From contig MBPM02000058.1 of NCBI GenBank assembly GCA_001695595.3, forward strand, positions 1 to 64,000: a stretch of DNA of 64,000 bases, written 5' to 3'. Source of the DNA: Plasmopara viticola. Its lineage: Eukaryota > Oomycota > Peronosporomycetes > Peronosporales > Peronosporaceae. Below the pieces are notes generated by a model. That model worked only from the letters and a program-made list of their open reading frames with translations, was not told where the DNA came from and did not search any database. Made by a program: the position numbers and the translations under genes. Each line of letters starts with the position of its first letter. Position 1 is the stretch's first letter. This document shows positions 48,406 through 61,282 of the stretch, one piece after another.

Positions 48406-49503
48406 ATGCATCTATGCACGTCTTAAGTGATAGAAAGGACGTATCTGTCGTCGAACATCATCTGAGTACTTTAGAAAGATAATTCCATGCTTAGTTGTGG
48501 CTTTATTGCGTCTGTGCACATCTTTAAGGATAGGAAAGACGTATTTGCTGACGTTTGGCGTCTCAGCGCTTAAATAAATTGAATATACGCTTAGTTGTGA
48601 CCCTATTGCGTCTGTGAACGTCAAGATAGATTGAAAGGACGTAGCTATGGTCGTAAAATGTCTCAGTGCTTTAAGAGGGTGAGCACGCTTTGTTGTGTCT
48701 CTAATGCATATGTGCACGTCGTAAGAGACAGAAAGGACGTATCTGTCGTCGCACATCATCTGAGGACTTTGGAAAGGTGATAACATTTATTATTAGCTGC
48801 GAGCTAATCGAGGGGCGGTACATACAGGGACTGCGGATCACTTTGGTACTAAAATGCATAAATACCGATAGAGTGTTGCTATTCTCCTATGGCTTTCAAT
48901 TAAAGGAGAGCCTAACTTTATAAAATGGCCTGATACAAAAAGATTCTGACTGAATGCATCTATGCACGTCTGAAGAGATAGAAAGAACGTATCTGTCGTC
49001 GAACATCATCTGAGCACTCTAGAAAGATAATCCCGTCCTTAGTGGTGGCCCTATTGCGTCTGTGCACGTCTTTAAGGATAAAAAAGACGTATCTGCTGAC
49101 GTTCAGCGTCTCAGCGCTTAGACGTATTGAATATGCACTTAGTTGAAACGCTATTGCGTCTGTGAACGTCAAGATAGATTGAAAGGACGTAGCTATGGTC
49201 GTAAAACGTCTCAGCGCTTAAAGAGGGTGAGTGTAAGCTATTTCGTGTCTCTAATACATATGTGCACGTCTTAAGAGAAAGAAAGGACGTATCGGTCGTC
49301 GCACATCATCTGAGGACTTTGGAAAGGTGATTACATTATTTATTAGCTGCGAGCTAATCGAGGGGCGGTACATACAGGGACTGCGGATCACTTCGGTACT
49401 AAAATGCTTAAATACCGATAGGGTGTTGCTATTCTCCTATGGCTTTCTATTTAAGGAGAGCTCAACTTTATTAAATGGCCTGATACAACAAGATTATGAC
49501 TGA

Positions 49504-51001
49504 ATGCATATGTGCACGTCGTAAGAGATAGAAAGGACGTATCTGTCGACGCACATCATCTGAGCACTTTGGAAAGGTGACTACTTTAGTTATTAGCTGC
49601 GAGCTAATCGAGGGGCGGTACATACCGGGACTGCGGATCACTTCGGTACTAAAATGCTTAAATACCTATAGGGTGTTGCTATTCTCCTATGGCTTTCAAT
49701 TTAAGGGGAGCTCAACTTTATTAAATGGCCTGATACAACAAGATTATGACTGATTGCATATGTGCACGTCGTAAGAGATAGAAAGGACGTATCTGTCGAC
49801 GCGCATCATCTGAGCACTTTAGAAAGGTGACTACTTTAATTATTAGCTGCGAGCTAATCGAGGGGCGGTACATACCGGGACTGCGGATCACTTCGGTACT
49901 AAAATGCTTAAATACCGATAGGGTGTTGCTATTCTCTTATGGCTTTCAATTTAAGGAGAGCTCAACTTTATTAAATGGCCTGATACAACAAGATTATGAC
50001 TGAATGCATATGTGCTCGTCGTAAGAGATAGAAACGACGTATCTGTCGACGCACATCATCAGAGCACTTTGGAAAGGTGATTACAAAAATATTAGCTGCG
50101 AGCTAATCGAGGGCTGTACATACCGGGACTGCGGATCACTTCGGTACTAAAATGCTTAAATACCGATAGGGTGTTGCTATTCTCTTACGGCTTTCAATTT
50201 AAGGAGAGCTCAACTTTATGAAATGGCCTGATACAAAAAAATTCTGACTGAATGCATCTATGCACGTCTTAAGAGATAGAAAGAACGTATCTGTCGTCGC
50301 ACATTATCTGAGGACTTTGGAAAGGTGATTACATCAATTATCTGCTGCGAGCTAATCGAAGGGCGGTACATACCGGGACTGCGGATCACTTCGGTACTAA
50401 AATGCTTAAATACCGATAGGGTGTTGCTTTTCTCCTATGGCTTTCTATTTAAGGAGAGCTCAACTTTATTAAATGGCCTGATACAACAAGATTCTGACTG
50501 AATGCATATGTGCACGTCGTAAGAGATAGAAAGGACGTATCTGTCGACGCACATCATCTGAGCACTTTGGAAAGGTGACTACTTTAGTTATTAGCTGCGA
50601 GCTAATCGAGGGGCTGTACATACCGGGACTGCGGATCACTTCGGTGCTAAAATGTTTAAATACCGATAGAGTGTTGCTATTCTCCTATGGTTTTCAATTT
50701 AAGGAGAGCTCAACTTTATTAAATGGCCTGATACAAAAAGATTCTGACTGAATGCATCTATGCACGTCTTAAGAGATAGAAAGAACATATCTGTCGTCGC
50801 ACATCATCTGAGGACTTTAGAAAGGTGATTACTTTAGTTATTAGCTGCGAGCTAATCGAGGGGCGGTACATACCGGGACTGCGGATCACTTCGGTACTAA
50901 AATGCTTAAATACCGATAGGGTGTTGCTATTCTCCTATGGCTTTCTATCTAAGGAGAGCTCAACTTTATTAAATGGCCTGATACAGAAAGATTCTGACTA
51001 A
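49504..51001 (+). repeat. Run of 250-bp X-M3' units (X copies 29-34)
   Basis: Six units consist only of M3' (about 83 bp) and X (about 167 bp), with X at 49587-49753, 49837-50003, 50087-50251, 50335-50501, 50585-50751 and 50835-51001. Unit ends are spaced 250, 248, 250, 250 and 250 bp. M1 and M2 are absent. Typical variants are GTCGACGCACATC in M3' and GTGACTACTTTAGTTATTAG at the M3'-X joint. A near-copy of the run is at 58867-60352. Confidence 0.92.
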
Positions 51002-51381
51002 ATGCATCTATGCCGTCTTAAGAGATAGAAAGGACGTATCTGTCGTCGAACATCATCTGAGCACTTTAGAAAGATAAGTCCATGCTTAGTTGTGGCCCTA
51101 TTGTGTCTGTGCACGTCTTTAAGGATAGAAAAGACGTATTTGCTGACGTTCAGCGTCCCAGCGCTTAAATATATTTAATATGCGCTTTCTTGTGACCCTA
51201 TTGCGTCTGTGAACGTCAAGATAGATTGAAAGGACGTAGCTATGGTCGCAAAACGTCTCAGCGCTTAAAGAGGGTGAGTACGCTATTTCGTGTCTCTAAT
51301 GCATATGTGCACATCGAAAGAGATAGAAAGGACGTATCTGTCATCCCACATCATCTGAGCACTTTGGAAAGGTGATTTCAT

Positions 51382-51524
51382 TAATTATCAGCTGCGAGCT
51401 AATCGAATGGTGGTACATACCGGGACTACAGATCGCTTCGGTACTAAAATGCTTGAATACCGAAAGGGTGTTGTTATTCTTCTATGGCTTTCTGTTTAAG
51501 GAGAGCTAAAAAGAATCTGACTGG
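51382..51524 (+). repeat. X with 24-bp internal deletion, copy 35
   Basis: This is the fourth copy with the scar and the most diverged: ATCGAATGGTGGTACATACC, GGGACTACAGATCGC, TTCTTCTATGG and CTGTTTAAGG. It lies 8735 bp right of the copy at 42647, showing that the marker travelled with a longer segment. Confidence 0.86.
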
Positions 51525-52623
51525 ATGCATCTATGCACGTCATAAGAGATAGAAAGGACGTATCCGTCGTCGAACTTCATCTGAGCACTTTAGAAAGATA
51601 ATTCCATGCTTAGTTGTGGCTTTATTGCGTCTGTGCACATCTTTAAGGATAGGAAAGACGTATTTGCTGACGTTCAGCGTCTCAGCGCTAAGACGAATTG
51701 AATATGCGCTTAGTTGTGACCCAATTGCGTCTGTGAACGTCAAGATAGATTAAAGGCCGTAGCTATGGTCGTAAAACGTCTCAGCGCTTAAAGAGGGTGA
51801 GTGTACGCTTTTATGTGTCTCTAATGCATATGTGCACGTCGTGAGAGACAGAAAGGACGTTTCTGTCGTCGCACATCATCTGAGGACTTTGGAAAGGTGA
51901 TTACATTAATTATTAGCTGCGAGCTAATCGAGGGGCGGTACATGCCGGGACTGCGGATCACTTCGGTACTAAAATGCTTGAATACTGGTAGGGTGTTGCA
52001 ATTCTCCTATGGCTTTCTATTTAAGAAGAGCTCAACTTTATAAAATGGCCTGATACAAAAAGAATCTGTCTGAATGCATCTATGCACGTCTTAAGAGATA
52101 GAAAGGTCGTATCTGTCGTCGAACATCATCTGAGCCCTTTAGATAAATGCTTACATGCTTAGTTGTGGCTTTATTGCGTCTGTGCTCGTCTTTAAGGATA
52201 GAAAAGACGTATTTGCTGACGTTCGGCGTCTCAGCGCTTAAATAAATTGAATATACGCTTAGTTGTGACCTTATTGCGTCTGTGAACGTCAAGATAGATT
52301 GAAAGGCCGTAGCTATGGTCGTAAAACGTCTCAGCGCTTAAAGAGGGTGAGTGTACGCTTTTATGTGTCTCTAATGCATATGTGCACGTCGTGAGAGACA
52401 GGAAGGACGTTTCTGTCGTCGCACATCATCTGAGGACTTTGGAAAGGTGATTACATTAATTATTAGCTGCGAGCTAATCGAGGGGCGGTACATGCCGGGA
52501 CTGCGGATCACTTCGGTACTAAAATGCTTGAATACCGGTAGGGTGTTGCTATTCTCCTATGGCTTTCTATTTAAGGAGAGCTCAACTTTATTAAATTGCC
52601 TGATACAAAAAGAATCTGTCTGA
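51382..52623 (+). repeat. X copies 35-37
   Basis: The X copies lie at 51382-51524 (short), 51907-52073 and 52457-52623. They correspond to the X copies at 42647 and 43173 (offsets 8735 and 8734), with one extra 550-bp unit; 52457 also matches 43173 at offset 9284. CTCGAGGGGCGGTACATGCC-type variants (CATGCCGGGACTGCGG) are shared. Confidence 0.88.
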
Positions 52624-53631
52624 ATGCATCTATGCACGTCTTAAGAGATAGAAAGGTCGTATCTGTCGTCGAACATCATCTGAGCTCTTTAGATAAGTGA
52701 TTACATGCTTAGTTGTGGCTTTATTGCGTCTGTGCTCGTCTTTAAGGATAGAAAAGACGTATTTGCTGACGTTCGGCGTCTCAGCGCTTAAATAAATTGA
52801 ATATACGCTTAGTTGTGACCCTATTGCGTCTTCGAACGTCAAGATAGATTGAAAGGACGTAGCTATGGTCGTAAAACGTCTCAGGCCTTTTAGAGGGTGA
52901 GTATACGCTTTGTTGTGTCTCTCATGCAGCTGCGCATGTCTTAAGAGATAGAAAGGACGTATCGGTCGTCGCACATCATCTGAGCACTTTAAAAAGGTGA
53001 TTACATGCTTAGTTGTGGCCCTATTGTGTCTGTGCACGTCTTGGATGAAAAAAAGGACGTACCTGCTGACGTTAAGCGTCTCAGCAATTAAATGGATTGA
53101 ATATGCGCTTAGTTGTGAAACTATTGCGTCTGTGGACGTCTCGATAGTTTGAAAGAACGTAGCTATGGTCGTAAGACGTCTCAGTGCTCAAAGAGAGTGA
53201 GTATACGCTTCATTATGTCTCTAATGCATCTGTGCCCGTCTTAAGAGATAGAAAGGACGTATCTGTCGTCGAACATCATCTGAGCACTTTAGAAAGATAA
53301 TTTCATGCTTAGTTGTGGCTCTATTGCGTCTGTTCACGTCTTTAAGGATAAAAAAGACGTATCTGCTGACGTTCAGCGTCTCAACGCTTTAAATAGGTGC
53401 CTAGTTGTAACCCTATTGCGTCTGTGAAAGTCTACAAAGATTAAAATGACGTAGCTATGGTCTTACAGCGTCTCAGACCTTTAAAAGGGTGAGTATACGC
53501 TTTGTTGTGTCTTTAAGGCATCTGCGAACGTCTTAAGAGATAGAAAGGACGTATCTGTCGTCGCACATCATCTGAGCACTTTAGAAAGTTGATTACATGC
53601 TTAGTTGTGGCCCTATTGTGTCTGTGCACGT

Positions 53632-54807
53632 CTTGGATGAAAAAAAGGACGTACCTGCTGACGTTAAGCGTCTCAGCAATTAAATGGATTGAATATGCGC
53701 TTAGTTGTGAAACTATTGCGTCTGTGGACGTCTCGATAGTTTGAAAGAACGTAGCTATGGTCGTAAAACGTCTCAGTGCTCAAAGAGAGTGAGTATACGC
53801 TTCATTATGTCTCTAATGCATCTGTGCCCGTCTTAAGAGATAGAAAGGACGTATCTGTCGTCGAACATCATCTGAGCACTTTAGAAAGATAATTTCATGC
53901 TTAGTTGTGGCTCTATTGCGTCTGTTCACGTCTTTAAGGATAAAAAAGACGTATCTGCTGACGTTCAGCGTCTCAACGCTTTAAATAGGTGCCTAGTTGT
54001 AACCCTATTGCGTCTGTGAAAGTCTACATAGATTAAAATGACGTAGCTATGGTTTTACAGCGTCTCAGGCCTTTAAGAGGGTGAGTATACGCTTTGTTGT
54101 GTCTCCAAGACATCTGCTAACGTCTTAAGAGATAGAAAGGACGTATCTGTCGTCGAACATCATCTGAGCACTTTAGAAAGATAATTTCATGCTTAGTTGT
54201 GGCTCAATTGCGTCTGTTCACGTCTTTAAGGATAAAAAAGACGTATCTGCTGACGTTCAGCGTCTCAACGCTTTAAATAGGTGACTAGTTGTAACCCAAT
54301 TGCGTCTGTGAAAGTCTACAAAGATTAAAATGACGTAGCTATGGTTTTACAGCGTCTCAGGCCTTTAAGAGGGTGAGTATACGCTTTGTTGTGTCTCCAA
54401 GACATCTGCTAACGGCTTAAGAGATAGAAAGGACGTATCTGTCGTCGAACATCATCTGAGCACTTTAGAAAGATAATTTCAAGCTTAGTTGTGGCTCAAT
54501 TGCGTCTGTTCACGTCTTTAAGGATAAAAAAGACGTATCTGCTGACGTTCAGCGTCTCAACGCTTTAAATAGGTGCCTAGTTGTAACCCAATTGCGTCTG
54601 TGAAAGTCTACAAAGATTAAAATGACGTAGCTATGGTCTTACAGCGTCTCAGACCTTTAAAAGGGTGAGTATACGCTTTGTTGTGTCTTTAAGGCATCTG
54701 CGAACGTCTTAAGAGATAGAAAGGACGTATCTGTCGTCGCACATCATCTGAGCACTTTAGAAAGTTGATTACATGCTTAGTTGTGGCCCTATTGTGTCTG
54801 TGCACGT
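53632..54807 (+). repeat. 1176-bp tandem duplication, copy 1
   Basis: Four short trimers are followed by a nearly identical copy. The first marker CTTGGATGAAAAAAAGG at 53632 recurs at 54808, exactly 1176 bp on (4 x 294). The shared private variants include CTAACGGCTTAAGAG and AATAGGTGACTAGTTG. Confidence 0.87.
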
Positions 54808-55940
54808 CTTGGATGAAAAAAAGGACGTACCTGCTGACGTTAAGCGTCTCAGCAATTAAATGGATTGAATATGCGCTTAGTTGTGAAACTATTGCGTCTG
54901 TGGACGTCTCGATAGTTTGAAAGAACGTAGCTATGGTCGTAAAACGTCTCAGTGCTCAAAGAGAGTGAGTATACGCTTCATTATGTCTCTAATGCATCTG
55001 TGCCCGTCTTAAGAGATAGAAAGGACGTATCTGTCGTCGAACATCATCTGAGCACTTTAGAAAGATAATTTCATGCTTAGTTGTGGCTCTATTGCGTCTG
55101 TTCACGTCTTTAAGGATAAAAAAGACGTATCTGCTGACGTTCAGCGTCTCAACGCTTTAAATAGGTGCCTAGTTGTAACCCTATTGCGTCTGTGAAAGTC
55201 TACATAGATTAAAATGACGTAGCTATGGTTTTACAGCGTCTCAGGCCTTTAAGAGGGTGAGTATACGCTTTGTTGTGTCTCCAAGACATCTGCTAACGTC
55301 TTAAGAGATAGAAAGGACGTATCTGTCGTCGAACATCATCTGAGCACTTTAGAAAGATAATTTCATGCTTAGTTGTGGCTCAATTGCGTCTGTTCACGTC
55401 TTTAAGGATAAAAAAGACGTATCTGCTGACGTTCAGCGTCTCAACGCTTTAAATAGGTGACTAGTTGTAACCCAATTGCGTCTGTGAAAGTCTACAAAGA
55501 TTAAAATGACGTAGCTATGGTTTTACAGCGTCTCAGGCCTTTAAGAGGGTGAGTATACGCTTTGTTGTGTCTCCAAGACATCTGCTAACGGCTTAAGAGA
55601 TAGAAAGGACGTATCTGTCGTCGAACATCATCTGAGCACTTTAGAAAGATAATTTCAAGCTTAGTTGTGGCTCAATTGCGTCTGTTCACGTCTTTAAGGA
55701 TAAAAAAGACGTATCTGCTGACGTTCAGCGTCTCAACGCTTTAAATAGGTGCCTAGTTGTGACCCAATTGCGTCTGTGAAAGTCTACAAAGATTAAAATG
55801 ACGTAGCTATGGTCTTACAGCGTCTCAGACCTTTAAAAGGGTGAGTATACGCTTTGTTGTGTCTCTAAGGCATCTGCGAACGTCTTAAGAGATAGAAAGG
55901 ACGTATCTGTCGTCGCACATCATCTGAGCACTTTAGAAAG
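54808..55940 (+). repeat. 1176-bp tandem duplication, copy 2
   Basis: This is the second copy of 53632-54807. The match runs to about 55940, where the first copy continues into M1 and this one enters X (55951). Few differences are visible, so this is among the youngest duplications in the window. Confidence 0.86.
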
Positions 55941-57351
55941 GTGATTACATTAATTATTAGCTGCGAGCTAATCGAGGGGCGGTACATACCGGGACTGCGG
56001 ATCACTTCGGTACTAAAATGCTTAAATACCGATAGGGTGTTGCTATTCTCCTATGGCTTTCTATTTAAGGAGAGCTCAAAATTATTAAATGGCCCGATAC
56101 AACAAGATTCTGACTGAATGCATCTATGCACGTCATAAGAGATAGAAAGGACGTATCCGTCGTCGCACATCATCTGAGCACTTTTAAAAGATAATTCCAT
56201 GCTTAGTTGTGGCTTTATTGCGTCTGTGCACGTCTTAAAGGATAGAAAGGACGTATTTGCTAACGTTTGGCGTCCCAGCGCTTAAATGAATTTAATATGT
56301 GCTTTCTTGTGACCCTATTGCGTCTGTGAAAGTCTACAAAGATTAAAATGACGTAGCTATGGTCTTACAGCGTCTCAGGCCTTTAAGAGGGTGAGTATAC
56401 GCTTTGTTGTGTCTCTAAGGCATCTGCGAACGTCTTAAGAGATAGAAAGGTCGTATCTGTTGTCGAACATCATCTAAGCTCTTTAGATAAGTGATTACAT
56501 GCTTAGTTGTGGCTTTATTGCGTCTGTGCTCGTCTTTAAGGATAGAAAAGACGTATTTGTTTGACGTTCGGCGTCTCAGCGCTTAAATGAATTGAATATA
56601 CGCTTAGTTGTGACCCTATTGCGTCTGTGAACGTCAAGATAGATTGAAAGGACGTAGCTATGGTCGTAAAACGTCTCAGCTATTAAAGAGGGTGAGTGTA
56701 AGCTATTTCGTGTCTCTTATGCATAAGTGCACATCGTAAGAGAAAGAAAGGACGTATCTGTCGACGCACATCATCTGAGCACTTTGGAAAGGTGATCACA
56801 TCGTTTATTAGCTGCGAGCTAATCGAGGGGCGGTACATACCGGGACTGCGGATCACTTCGGTACTAAAATGCTTAAATTCCAATAGGGTGTTGCTATTCT
56901 CCTATGGCTTTCTATTTAAGGAGAGCTCAACTTTATTAAATGGCCTGATACAACAAGATTCTGACTGAATCCATCTATGCACGTCTTAAGAGATAGAAAG
57001 GACGTATCTGTCGTCGAACATCATCTGAGCACTTTAGAAAGATAATTCCATGCTTAGTGGTGGCCCTATTGCGTCTGTGCACGTCTTTAAGGATAAAAAA
57101 GACGTATCTGCTGACGTTCAGCGTCTCAGCGCTTAGACGTATTGAATATGCGCTTATTTGAAACCCTATTGTGTCTGTGAACGTCAAGATAGATTGAAAG
57201 GACGTAGCTATGGTCGTAAAACGTCTCAGCGCTTAAAGAGGGTGAGTGTAAGCTATTTCGTGTCTCTTATGCATATGTGCACATCGTAAGAGATAGAAAG
57301 GACGTATCTGTCATCCCACATCATCTTAGCACTTAAGAAAGATGATTACAC

Positions 57352-57518
57352 TAATTATCAGCTGTTAGCAAATGGAGGGGCGGTACATACCGGGCCTGCG
57401 GGTCACTTCGGTACTAAAATGCTTGGATACCGATAGGGTGTTGCTATTCTCTTATGGCTTTCAATTTAAGGAGAGCTCAACTTTATGAAATGGCCTGATA
57501 CAAAAAAATTCTGACTGA
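57352..57518 (+). repeat. X with altered first hairpin, copy 40
   Basis: It carries ATCAGCTGTTAGCAAATGGA like 47690, and CGGGCCTGCGGGTCAC. Its right half, CTCTTATGGCTTTCAATTTA and GATACAAAAAAATTC, matches the X at 59437, which indicates exchange between X copies inside the module. Confidence 0.82.
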
Positions 57519-58866
57519 ATGCATCTATGCACGTCTTAAGAGATAGAAAGAACGTATCTGTCGTCGCACATTATCTGAGGACTTTGGAAAGGTGATTACA
57601 TCAATTATCTGCTGCGAGCTAATCGAAGGGCGGTACATACCGGGACTGCGGATCACTTCGGTACTAAAATGCTTAAATACCGATAGGGTGTTGCGATTCT
57701 CCTGTGTCTTTTTATTTAAGGAGAGCTCAACTTTATTAAATGGCCTGATGCGAAAAGAATCTTACTGAATGCATCTATGCACGTCTTAAGTGATAGAAAG
57801 GACGTATCTGTCGTCGAACATCATCTGAGTACTTTAGAAAGATAATTCCATGCTTAGTTGTGGCTTTATTGCGTCTGTGCACATCTTTAAGGATAGGAAA
57901 GACGTATTTGCTGACGTTTGGCGTCTCAGCGCTTAAAAAAATTGAATATACGCTTAGTTGTGACCCTATTGCGTCTGTGAACGTCAAGATAGATTGAAAG
58001 GACGTAGCTATGGTCGTAAAATGTCTCAGTGCTTTAAGAGGGTGAGCACGCTTTGTTGTGTCTCTAATGCATATGTGCACGTCGTAAGAGACAGAAAGGA
58101 CGTATCTTTCGTCGCACATCATCTGAGGACTTTGGAAAGGTGATAACATTTATTATTAGCTGCGAGCTAATCGAGGGGCGGTACATACAGGGACTGCGGA
58201 TCACTTTGGTACTAAAATGCATAAATACCGATAGAGTGTTGCTATTCTCCTATGGCTTTCAATTAAAGGAGAGCCTAACTTTATAAAATGGCCTGATACA
58301 AAAAGATTCTGACTGAATGCATCTATGCACGTCTGAAGAGATAGAAAGAACGTATCTGTCGTCGAACATCATCTGAGCACTCTAGAGAGATAATCCCGTC
58401 CTTAGTGGTGGCCCTATTGCGTCTGTGCACGTCTTTAAGGATAAAAAAGACGTATCTGCTGACGTTCAGCGTCTCAGCGCTTAGACGTATTGAATATGCA
58501 CTTAGTTGAAACGCTATTGCGTCTGTGAACGTCAAGATAGATTGAAAGGACGTAGCTATGGTCGTAAAACGTCTCAGCGCTTAAAGAGGGTGAGTGTAAG
58601 CTATTTCGTGTCTCTAATACATATGTGCACGTCTTAAGAGAAAGAAAGGACGTATCGGTCGTCGCACATCATCTGAGGACTTTGGAAAGGTGATTACATT
58701 AATTATTAGCTGCGAGCTAATCGAGGGGCGGTACATACAGGGACTGCGGATCACTTCGGTACTAAATTGCTTAAATACCGATAGGGTGTTGCTATTCTCC
58801 TATGGCTTTCTATTTAAGGAGAGCTCAACTTTATTAAATGGCCTGATACAACAAGATTATGACTGA

Positions 58867-60352
58867 ATGCATATGTGCACGTCGTAAGAGATAGAAAGGA
58901 CGTATCTGTCGACGCACATCATCTGAGCACTTTGGAAAGGTGACTACTTTAGTTATTAGCTGCGAGCTAATCGAGGGGCGGTACATACCGGGACTGCGGA
59001 TCACTTCGGTACTAAAATGCTTAAATACCTATAGGGTGTTGCTATTCTCCTATGGCTTTCATTTAAGGCTCAACTTTATTAAATGGCCTGATATTATGAC
59101 TGATTGCATATGTGCACGTCGTAAGAGATAGAAAGGACGTATCTGTCGACGCGCATCATCTGAGCACTTTAGAAAGGTGACTACTTTAATTATTAGCTGC
59201 GAGCTAATCGAGGGGCGGTACATACCGGGACTGCGGATCACTTCGGTACTAAAATGCTTAAATACCTATAGGGTGTTGCTATTCTCTTATGGCTTTCAAT
59301 TTAAGGAGAGCTCAACTTTATTAAATGGCCTGATACAACAAGATTATGACTGAATGCATATGTGCACGTCGTAAGAGATAGAAACGACGTATCTGTCGAC
59401 GCACATCATCAGAGCACTTTGGAAAGGTGATTACAAAAATATTAGCTGCGAGCTAATCGAGGGGCTGTACATACCGGGACTGCGGATCACTTCGGTACTA
59501 AAATGCTTAAATACCGATAGGGTGTTGCTATTCTCTTATGGCTTTCAATTTAAGGAGAGCTCAACTTTATGAAATGGCCTGATACAAAAAAATTCTGACT
59601 GAATGCATCTATGCACGTCTTAAGAGATAGAAAGAACGTATCTGTCGTCGCACATTATCTGAGGACTTTGGAAAGGTGATTACATCAATTATCTGCTGCG
59701 AGCTAATCGAAGGGCGGTACATACCGGGACTGCGGATCACTTCGGTACTAAAATGCTTAAATACCGATAGGGTGTTGCTTTTCTCCTATGGCTTTCTATT
59801 TAAGGAGAGCTCAACTTTATTAAATGGCCTGATACAACAAGATTCTGACTGAATGCATATGTGCACGTCGTAAGAGATAGAAAGGACGTATCTGTCGACG
59901 CACATCATCTGAGCACTTTGGAAAGGTGACTACTTTAGTTATTAGCTGCGAGCTAATCGAGGGGCTGTACATACCGGGACTGCGGATCACTTCGGTGCTA
60001 AAATGTTTAAATACCGATAGGGTGTTGCTATTTTCCTATGGTTTTCAATTTAAGGAGAGCTCAACTTTATGAAATGGCCTGATACATAAAGATTCTGACT
60101 GAATGCATCTATGCACGTCTTAAGAGATAGAAAGAACATATCTGTCGTCGCACATCATCTGAGGACTTTAGAAAGGTGATTACTTTAGTTATTAGCTGCG
60201 AGCTAATCGAGGGGCGGTACATACCGGGACTGCGGATCACTTCGGTACTAAAATGCTTAAATACCGATAGGGTGTTGCTATTCTCCTATGGCTTTCTATT
60301 TAAGGAGAGCTGAACTTTATTAAATGGCCTGATACAGAAAGATTCTGACTAA
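58867..60352 (+). repeat. Run of 250-bp X-M3' units (X copies 44-49)
   Basis: The X copies lie at 58950-59103, 59187-59353, 59437-59602, 59686-59852, 59936-60102 and 60186-60352, with unit ends 250, 249, 250, 250 and 250 bp apart. The first X is about 13 bp short: CATTTAAGGCTCAAC lacks GGAGAG, and GATATTATGAC lacks ACAACAAG. The run is copied from or to 49504-51001. Confidence 0.92.
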
Positions 60353-61282
60353 ATGCATCTATGCCGTCTTAAGAGATAGAAAGGACGTATCTGTCGTCGA
60401 ACATCATCTGAGCACTTTAGAAACATAAGTCCATGCTTAGTTGTGGCCCTATTGCGTCTGTGCACGTCTTTAAGGATAGAAAAGACGTATTTGCTGACGT
60501 TCGGCGTCTCAGCGCTTAAATGAATTGAATATACGCTTAGTTGTGACCTTATTGCGTCTGTGAACGTCAAGATAGATTGAAAGGACGTAGCTATGGTCGT
60601 AAAACGTCTCAGCGCTTAAAGAGGGTGAGTGTAAGCTATTTCGTGTCTCTTATGCATAAGTGCACATCGTAAGAGAAAGAAAGGACGTATCTGTCGACGC
60701 ACATCATCTGAGCACTTTGGAAAGGTGATTACATCGTTTATTAGCTGCGAGCTAATCGAGGGGCGGTACATACCGGGACTGCGGATCACTTCGGTACTAA
60801 AATGCTTAAATACCGATAGGGTGTTGCTATTCTCCTATGGCTTTCTATTTAAGGAGAGCTCAACTTTATTAAATGGCCTGATACAACAAGATTCTGCCTG
60901 AATCCATCTATGCACGTCTTAAGAGATAGAAAGGACGTATCTGTCGTCGAACATTATCTGAGCACTTAAGAAAGATAATTTCATGCTTAGTGGTGGCCCT
61001 ATTGCGTCTGTGCACGTCTTTAAGGATAAAAAAGACGTATCTGCTGACGTTCAGCGTCTCAGCGCTTAGACGTATTGAATATGCGCTTATTTGAAACCCT
61101 ATTGTGTCTGTGAACGTCAAGATAGATTTAAAGGACGTAGCTATGGTCGTAAAACGTCTCAGCGCTTAAAGAGGGCAAGTACGCTTTGTTGTGTCTCTAA
61201 TGCATATGTGCACGTCTTAAGAGATAGAAAGGACGTTTCTGTCATCCCACATCATCTGAGCACTTAAGAAAGGTGATTACAC

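Larger units (their letters stand above)
45489..49503 (+). repeat. X copies 21-28
   Basis: The X copies lie at 45489-45655, 46039-46205, 46289-46455, 47141-47306, 47690-47855, 48239-48405, 48787-48953 and 49337-49503. Copies 22 and 23 are only 250 bp apart, with M3' alone between them. Copies 23 and 24 are 851 bp apart, with an extra trimer. The units 47307-47855 and 47856-48405 are nearly identical over most of their length, differing near the end of X. Confidence 0.92.
46289..51001 (+). repeat. 4.7-kb duplicated segment of the composite array, copy 1
   Basis: This matches 55951-60352. The offset is 9662 from 46289 to about 47.8 kb, 9363 from about 48.3 to 49.5 kb, and 9350-9351 in the run of 250-bp units. 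The steps in offset come from one X-containing unit replaced by a shorter one near 57.5 kb and a 13-bp loss in X at 58950. Several X variants are shared in the same order. Confidence 0.83.
52624..55950 (+). repeat. X-free island of 292-bp trimers
   Basis: For 3.3 kb there is no X. Trimers are about 292-294 bp because of the short M1 (CAACGCTTTAAATAGGTG). M3 starts at 54101, 54393 and 54685 show the 292-bp step. A segment containing M1 with CTTGGATGAAAAAAAGG, M2 with CTCGATAGTTTGAAAG and M3 with CATTATGTCTC opens each larger block (53040, 53632, 54808). Confidence 0.9.
55951..60352 (+). repeat. 4.4-kb duplicated segment of the composite array, copy 2
   Basis: This is the counterpart of 46289-51001. 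X copies 38-43 are at 55951-56117, 56803-56968, 57352-57518, 57602-57768, 58150-58316 and 58700-58866, followed by the 250-bp run. Copies 40 and 41 are 250 bp apart, unlike the 549-bp spacing in the counterpart, so one trimer has been exchanged or lost there. Confidence 0.83.
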
